The translations under genes were made by a program, and so were the position numbers. Below, piece by piece: positions 35,913 to 41,197 of a DNA stretch of 41,197 bases. Origin of the DNA: an uncultured Brachyspira sp. (lineage in GTDB: Bacteria; Spirochaetota; Brachyspiria; Brachyspirales; Brachyspiraceae); contig NZ_CAJTQJ010000017.1 of the NCBI RefSeq assembly GCF_910578695.1, positions 1 to 41,197 on the forward strand, given 5' to 3'. Position 1 is the stretch's first letter. Every line of letters starts with the position of its first letter. The notes below the pieces were generated by a model. It searched no databases. It was not told the DNA's origin and was given only the letters and a program-made list of their open reading frames with translations.

Positions 35913-36404
35913 TTATTCTATTTCTTTAATATATACTTTATTCATAGTAGAATTTTCCATAGGATTATCATTATGATCTCTTTTTAATGACACTATTTTA
36001 TCAACAACTTCCATACCATTAACAACATTTCCCCAAACTGTATACTGTCCGTCTAAATGAGAAGCATCATCTACGCAAATAAAAAACTGCGACCCTGCAC
36101 TGTCAGGATGCTCGCTTCTAGCCATAGAACATATTCCTCTTTTATGTGCAATATCATTAAACTCAGCAGGTATATTAAAGCCTGGACCTCCTGTACCATG
36201 CAAATGCCTTTTTGAAGCATCTTTACTTATAGGATCTCCTCCCTGTATCATAAATCTAGGTATTACTCTATGAAATCTTATTCCGTCATAAAAACCTTCA
36301 TTAGCAAGTTTTTTAATAGTTTCAACATGTTTCGGAGCTTTATCAGGATAGAATTCTATTTCTATAGTACCGTATTCTGTTTCAATAAATAAATGTTCTT
36401 TCAT
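35913..36404 (-). CDS. Peptidyl-prolyl cis-trans isomerase, cyclophilin type (cytoplasmic copy)
   Basis: Catalyses proline isomerisation during protein folding. Cyclophilin signatures are FYDGIRFHRVIPRFMIQGGDP (catalytic Arg, Phe, Gln), SMARSEHPDSAGSQFFI, and the HLDGQYTVWGNVVNGMEV segment. At 163 aa it has no signal peptide, so it is cytoplasmic. It starts 12 bp after a near-identical exported paralogue, from AAGGGG. Confidence 0.93.
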   Translation of the reverse strand: MKEHLFIETEYGTIEIEFYPDKAPKHVETIKKLANEGFYDGIRFHRVIPRFMIQGGDPISKDASKRHLHGTGGPGFNIPAEFNDIAHKRGICSMARSEHPDSAGSQFFICVDDASHLDGQYTVWGNVVNGMEVVDKIVSLKRDHNDNPMENSTMNKVYIKEIE

Positions 36405-36416
36405 TTTAATTTCCCC

Positions 36417-36992
36417 TTAATTAACTGTTTTCACATAAACTCTGTTCATTTTAGCAGGCTGTATAGGATTATCATTAGCATCTCTTTTTAATGATACTAT
36501 CTTATCAGCAGCTTCCATACCGCTTACAACTTCGCCCCATACAGTATATTGTCTGTCTAAAAATGTACTGTCAGCCACACAGATAAAAAACTGCGACCCA
36601 GCACTATTTATGCTTTGTCCTCTAGCCATAGAACATATTCCTCTTTTATGAGAAACATCATTAAACTCCGCAGGTATAACAAAATTAGGTCCTCCTGTTC
36701 CATGCAAAGCTCTGTTAGGCTGCTTACTTAAAGGATCTCCTCCCTGTATCATAAAACCCGGTATAACTCTATGAAAAAGCGTACCATTATAAAAACCCTC
36801 ATTAGCGAGTTTTTTAATAGTTTCAACATGTTTCGGAGCTTTATCAGGAAAGAAAGCTATTTCTATAGTACCGAAATCTGTTTCAATAAATAAATGTTCT
36901 TTTGAAGCTTTAGGTTTTTGTGCTATAATAACAGATGCAAATATTATAATACCTAATAACGAAATAATAATAATTTTTAACTTTTTATACAA
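36417..36992 (-). CDS. Peptidyl-prolyl cis-trans isomerase, cyclophilin type (exported copy)
   Basis: The same cyclophilin domain as the downstream gene (roughly three quarters identical by eye, including long identical blocks such as DKAPKHVETIKKLANEGFY). It is preceded by a basic-hydrophobic N-terminal segment (MYKKLKIIIISLLGIIIFAS). This is a signal peptide or membrane anchor, so it likely folds proteins in the periplasm. Catalytic motif FHRVIPGFMIQGGDP is intact. The pair arose by tandem duplication, or by gain or loss of the targeting segment. Confidence 0.92.
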   Translation of the reverse strand: MYKKLKIIIISLLGIIIFASVIIAQKPKASKEHLFIETDFGTIEIAFFPDKAPKHVETIKKLANEGFYNGTLFHRVIPGFMIQGGDPLSKQPNRALHGTGGPNFVIPAEFNDVSHKRGICSMARGQSINSAGSQFFICVADSTFLDRQYTVWGEVVSGMEAADKIVSLKRDANDNPIQPAKMNRVYVKTVN

Positions 36993-37069
36993 AATCAGCC
37001 CCTCTTAAATTATATTAACTTCAGTAATATTCGTAATTATTTTTTATAAATTTAAACCAATTATATTAT

Positions 37070-38431
37070 TTATTCTGCAGCTGCCGCATCTCCGTCAGCT
37101 TCCATATCATCAGCAATTTCTTCTTCAGACATTTCTATACTCTCACCAGCTTCTATATTATCTGTCTGTTCATTTATGATAGGCTCTTCTGCTTCTTCAT
37201 TATTATCAGCATTATTTTGAGTATCTGAATTTGCATCATCTTCCATAATCATATTGTCTTGTGTCTGATTAGCAGAGAAAGTATTTATATCACTGTAAGT
37301 TTTATTAATATCATAAACTCCCTCTCTGATTTCACCTTTAAGACTAGGTATAATTAATCTCATACCTTCTCTTATAATATTAGGATCCCTTATAGCATTT
37401 CTATTAGCTTCATAAATTCTTCTCCATAAATTACCGTCGCCATATATAAAGCTATAAGAAGCTATACGCCATAATGAATCTGTATTAGTATCTCTTAGCT
37501 GAACTACATAATACTGAGGGAATACTGCTTTGTCTAATAACTGTTCTCCTTCTGAGAAAGATGAATTTTCCATTGAATTAACTAAACTAATAACATTTTT
37601 TGAATGCATTAATGAATCTGAATAATTATTAGCAGCCAAAGTTTCTCCTGCTGAAGTTAATGATTTTGAAGCTTCATCATATAAAGAAGGCTTGCTGTCA
37701 TTATAACCATCTTCTTTAGCTTTATCCATAGCCTCCTGAGCCTTTGCATAAGCTAATGGTGCTTCTAATCTGTCAAGAATACTCATAGCATCTCTTGATT
37801 TTATCAAAGAATTAGTATAATCTCCATTAGATAATAAATCTTTGGACTCATCTCTTAAAGCTGTAATTTCCAAATCGGTATCATCTCCGTTAGTTAATAA
37901 AGATTCATTCATTAGATATTCTCTTCTTAAATCTATAGAAATAATATTATATCCCAATTCAGATTTATCAGCTGATTTGCTGTATTCAAGCATAGTATTT
38001 GTATAATCATCATTATTAGCAGCAGCATTAAACATATTATTTGCTGAATTAATATCAGAAACAGATCCTTCATATAGAGGAGATGTTAATTCATTAGTAT
38101 CTCCGCCAAGTCCTTTAAAAAGATTCAATTTTCTTTCAGCATATCTTTGGCTATTTAATACATACTCATAAACTCCGTATCTTAATATAATTTTATCAGA
38201 ATATTCTTTGCTTTGTTTTGAGTATTCTATACTTTGATTATAATCCCCTGCCTCATGAGCTTCTATCGCCATTTCTCTGTATCTTTGAGCTAATTTATAG
38301 TCATCACTTTCTTTTATGCTTTCAGGCAAATCTGAAGGCAGTTCAGGCGGTAAAACTAAATCATTAGTCTCCTGTGCATACAAGAAACAAGATAATATTA
38401 AAGCAATAAATAAAAATAATCCCTTTTTCAT
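37070..38431 (-). CDS. Exported LysM-domain protein with helical repeats
   Basis: A 453-residue exported protein. The N-terminal signal MKKGLFLFIALILSCFLYAQ could be cut after YA or, less likely, at the ILSC lipobox-like Cys15. Residues ~45-300 are Ala/Asp/Ser-rich helical repeats around 'A...G.Y..S...S..A'. A LysM domain follows at about 309-365 (YYVVQLRDTNTDSLWRIA, WRRIYEANRNAI, MRLIIP), which would bind peptidoglycan. The tail is acidic and low complexity. It is adjacent to a lipoprotein gene with similar helical repeats, so both may form an envelope assembly. Confidence 0.78.
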   Translation of the reverse strand: MKKGLFLFIALILSCFLYAQETNDLVLPPELPSDLPESIKESDDYKLAQRYREMAIEAHEAGDYNQSIEYSKQSKEYSDKIILRYGVYEYVLNSQRYAERKLNLFKGLGGDTNELTSPLYEGSVSDINSANNMFNAAANNDDYTNTMLEYSKSADKSELGYNIISIDLRREYLMNESLLTNGDDTDLEITALRDESKDLLSNGDYTNSLIKSRDAMSILDRLEAPLAYAKAQEAMDKAKEDGYNDSKPSLYDEASKSLTSAGETLAANNYSDSLMHSKNVISLVNSMENSSFSEGEQLLDKAVFPQYYVVQLRDTNTDSLWRIASYSFIYGDGNLWRRIYEANRNAIRDPNIIREGMRLIIPSLKGEIREGVYDINKTYSDINTFSANQTQDNMIMEDDANSDTQNNADNNEEAEEPIINEQTDNIEAGESIEMSEEEIADDMEADGDAAAAE

Positions 38432-38462
38432 TTCTTAAACTCCAATTTTATAAAATTATAGT

Positions 38463-39056
38463 TTATTTAGCAGATGATGACTTATCTAATTCATCAACCT
38501 GCTTAATTTTTTCTTCTGCTTCTTTTATTCCTCTTGAACTTTCATCATATCTTACTTTAGTCGTAAAATATGCTTTATGATGATATTTTTTAGAATTTAG
38601 AAAATAATTCACAGCTTCTTCATAATTATTAGTACTTAAAGCGGATAATGCATTTATATAATTAAGTTCTGCAAACTCATAATTATCTTTATCTACTCTA
38701 TATGCTTTTATTTCTTTAGAATATACTCTCTCAAAAGATATCTCTTCTTTTAATATCTGGGCATACTGAGGAAGAACATTACTTAATACTGTTTGATATG
38801 AATTTGATGCTGCTGTTAAAAGTTCTTTAACTTTAGCAGAATCTTTATTTTCATTTATAAGTATTAGAGCTTCTGAATAATTTGCTTCAGCTATATCAAA
38901 TTCTTCTTTTGAGTATTTCTGCAAATCATATCTTACAGCCTTTTCTCTCAAAACAGATGCATCTTTATATTCCTTTAAAGGCATTGTCTCCGAGCAGGAA
39001 ATAATTAGAATTAAACAAAACACTAAATATATAAAAAAGTATCCTCTAAATTGCAT
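38463..39056 (-). CDS. Lipoprotein with DUF4398-like helical repeats
   Basis: A 197-residue lipoprotein: signal sequence with lipobox IISC, Cys21 as the lipidated residue. The mature part has two similar helical units (KEEFDIAEANYSEALILINEN and DNYEFAELNYINALSALSTN), as in DUF4398-type periplasmic proteins. It is 31 bp upstream of the LysM-protein gene on the same strand and probably co-transcribed. Function is unknown. Confidence 0.7.
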   Translation of the reverse strand: MQFRGYFFIYLVFCLILIISCSETMPLKEYKDASVLREKAVRYDLQKYSKEEFDIAEANYSEALILINENKDSAKVKELLTAASNSYQTVLSNVLPQYAQILKEEISFERVYSKEIKAYRVDKDNYEFAELNYINALSALSTNNYEEAVNYFLNSKKYHHKAYFTTKVRYDESSRGIKEAEEKIKQVDELDKSSSAK

Positions 39057-39156
39057 AACAGCTCCAATAATTTTATATAAAAACAGTAATATATACTTTT
39101 ATATTATATTACTAATTATAAAAGTCAATAGTTTATTAAGAATTTATATTAAAAAG

Positions 39157-39191
39157 AAAAAAGCAAGACAATAAAAATATTATTATCTTGC
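39157..39191 (-). terminator. Intrinsic terminator of the META-domain lipoprotein gene
   Basis: Minus-strand GCAAGATAATAA pairs with TTATTGTCTTGC (one G-U), followed by TTTTTT. The stem spans 39163-39191. Confidence 0.75.
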
Positions 39192-39218
39192 TTATTTAAA
39201 AAATATTAAATAAAAATA

Positions 39219-39731
39219 TTATTCTTCAACAATATTTTCAGTATTTTCAACGTTAACAGCATTTTCAGTATCTTCAGCATTAACAACATCTTCAGTAATA
39301 ACTTCTACATTACCTTTAAAAGTATAAATTAAATTTGTACCTGAATCAGTAGTAATAGTTAATACATCTCCGTCTAAAGAAATTGTATCTGCACCATTTA
39401 ATATTTCTAAGTATTCATATTCTACTGCCATATCTTCTTCAGGACCTGCCATTTTAGTAGAACCTAATGCATTCAATATTAATTTGCCTGAATCTAATGA
39501 ATACTCTGTAAAATAGCTATTAACAGCTGATTTTCCGCCTAACATATTAGTATCAGAAAAAGCTATTGTAACTTCTTTACCCTCATACATATTAGTAAGG
39601 ATAAATTCTTTACCTGTTAAATCTTCAACTGTTGTAACTACTACTGTATCAGTTTTTTTTGCATTATTGCCGCATGACAATACAAATATTGCTCCCATAA
39701 TTATGAGAATTGCAGATAATAATTTTTTCAT
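39219..39731 (-). CDS. META/HslJ-like domain lipoprotein
   Basis: A 170-residue lipoprotein with signal MKKLLSAILIIMGAIFVLSC and lipidated Cys20. The mature domain (LTGKEFILTNMYEGKEVTIAF, then SAVNSYFTEYSLDSGKLIL and the late TLTITTDSG-type strand) resembles META/HslJ domains, which occur in heat-shock and envelope lipoproteins. The tail is a degenerate repeat rich in Glu, Asn and Val (DVVNAEDTENAVNVENTENIV). It is flanked by its own promoter and terminator, so it is monocistronic. Confidence 0.7.
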   Translation of the reverse strand: MKKLLSAILIIMGAIFVLSCGNNAKKTDTVVVTTVEDLTGKEFILTNMYEGKEVTIAFSDTNMLGGKSAVNSYFTEYSLDSGKLILNALGSTKMAGPEEDMAVEYEYLEILNGADTISLDGDVLTITTDSGTNLIYTFKGNVEVITEDVVNAEDTENAVNVENTENIVEE

Positions 39732-39763
39732 TTTATTTTCCCCAAAAATTTATTTTATTGTAA

Positions 39764-39791
39764 ATTATATCATAATTAAATTTTATATCAA
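39764..39791 (-). promoter_or_regulatory. Promoter of the META-domain lipoprotein gene
   Basis: Minus-strand TTGATA (39786-39791), 16-bp spacer, TATAAT (39764-39769), followed by GGGG before the ATG. Confidence 0.6.
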
Positions 39792-39996
39792 TGTTATATA
39801 AACAAAAAAATAGATTTTTTTAGAATATAAAAAATATTGTACAATAATTATATTATAATGAAATTTAATATTATAAAAATTTGTAATTAGTTTACATAAA
39901 ATAAGAAAGACTATTTATTAAAACTAATATAAACTACAGCAAAATACTCATCATAACTTTTTAAAGTATATTTGAAAACTTATTATACTTTATAAA

Positions 39997-41041
39997 TTAT
40001 GGTATAAAGTCAAGTTTTTTTAATAAAGATAATAATGAATGAGAGAACATTTTTCTTATGGTTCCAGAATAAAATTCATTATAAAATATAAAAGTATCAT
40101 AATTTTTCAATACGCCATATTTAGAAAAATACATTTTTAAAAATAAATTTGTAGTAAAAAGTTTTTTGCTTAAAGAAATTATATTAATTGTATCAATAAG
40201 CAAATTATAAGCATCTTTATCTTTAATATCCTTATAAAGATAAAACAAATAGCTTAAAACATAATTCATAATATTTAATTTATAATCATTACAGCAGTCA
40301 TTATAATAATTAATTAATATAGGCAAATTATTTCTTGCATTTTCTAATACGCTTTCCTTTGAACCTTTTTTACTTAAACTACTTTCCCTTTGAATATAAT
40401 AATACTTTGCCGCCCCATTATAAGCTGTAATAGGATTATGAGCTAATGCCATAAATAAAAAGTAAAAATCTTCGGAATTATTTATATTTAAAAATTCTAA
40501 TTTATTTTTTAACAAAAAATTTAATTTCCAAATTTTACAGCATGCATACCAACTCAATGTATATTCTAATGCTGATTTTCTTAATTTATTTAATAAACAA
40601 GAAGTATCAATATTTCTAGCCCCCTCTTTAAAACTAAAATTATTATTTGAAATGTAATTTTCTGTATTGTCATTTTCATTGCAAAAATATATGCTTTCTG
40701 TATTTACTAAATCTGCATCAAACTTTTTTCCTGTATTATACAGCAATTCAAGATATTTAGAATCTACAAAATCATCTGAATCTATAAAAGCAATATATTC
40801 TCCCTTAGCAATATTTATTCCAATATTACGGCTTCTGCCAGAGCCTTTATTTATTTCATTTTTTATTAGAATAATTCTTGCATCTAACTTGCTATACTTT
40901 TCTAATATAGATAAACTATTATCTGCAGAATAATCATCTATGCAAATTATCTCTATTTCTTTTAAAGTTTGATTAATAATGCTGTCTAAGCATTTAGCTA
41001 AATATTTTTCTGCATTATAAACAGGTATAATAATGCTTACT

Positions 41042-41049
<8 letters not shown>
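39997..41049 (-). CDS. GT2-family glycosyltransferase, surface-glycan type
   Basis: GT-A fold sugar transferase. The start VSIIIPVYNAEKYLAKCLDS, then CIDDYSADNS and the metal-binding AFIDSDDFVD (residues ~90-99) define the family. The C-terminal ~150 residues are Tyr/Asn-rich and variable, ending LLKKLDFIP, which resembles the beginning of the WFIP motif in the GT11 and methyltransferase proteins. AGGT precedes the ATG. A GCTT repeat begins 90 bp upstream, so expression may be phase variable. Donor and acceptor are unknown. Confidence 0.82.

Positions 41050-41197
<148 letters not shown>

Overview
The window is very AT-rich, with coding DNA biased to A/T-ending codons, short intergenic gaps and strong AGGAG-type ribosome binding sites. 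Gene content points to an anaerobic host-associated spirochaete, most likely Brachyspira. This is inferred from the mix of a monomeric [FeFe] hydrogenase, a rubrerythrin remnant, a spirochaete GreA-like TPR protein, DUF4132, an acyl-ACP thioesterase and many lipoproteins. No rRNA, tRNA, CRISPR array or insertion sequence was recognised.

Layout. 1-12.5 kb is housekeeping: [FeFe] hydrogenase and PlsC (-); then NadK-RecN, an FmdB zinc ribbon, RlmN, a DUF4132 protein and a dolichyl-phosphate-mannose-synthase-like glycosyltransferase (+); then FtsY-AroA (-). 12.6-23.7 kb (all -) holds a truncated rubrerythrin, a PLP aminotransferase, two TPR proteins, a PHP phosphoesterase, a cytidylate-kinase-like protein, a GT11 glycosyltransferase, a MinD/ParA ATPase with a small HEAT protein, a thioesterase, a PgeF/YfiH protein and a coiled-coil protein. 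23.8-32.0 kb is a complete leucine/BCAA block read on the minus strand: leader peptide, ilvB, ilvN, ilvC, leuA, leuC, leuD, leuB. 32.2-41.2 kb holds a SAM methyltransferase, a SanA/YdcF protein with a GltS symporter (+), two tandem cyclophilins, a LysM protein, two lipoproteins and a GT2 glycosyltransferase.

Two things stand out. (1) Three surface-glycan-type genes (GT11, methyltransferase, GT2) each have a long simple-sequence repeat (GATGT or GCTT) 60-155 bp upstream, in the presumed 5' leader and not in the gene. At each locus exactly one of the three reading frames leaving the repeat stays open to a stop codon 3-8 nt past the gene's ATG; the other two frames stop earlier. At the two complete loci an ATG lies almost at the predicted transcription start. 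This suggests a phase-variable leader ORF whose repeat length decides whether ribosomes reach, and translationally couple to, the glycan gene. (2) The ilv-leu operon is preceded by an unannotated 50-codon leader ORF with a good ribosome binding site. It ends in a run where 13 of 16 residues are Ile, Leu or Val, encoded with many codons rare in this AT-rich DNA: a branched-chain amino acid attenuation-type leader peptide.

Functions are assigned from motifs read by eye; no database search was run.
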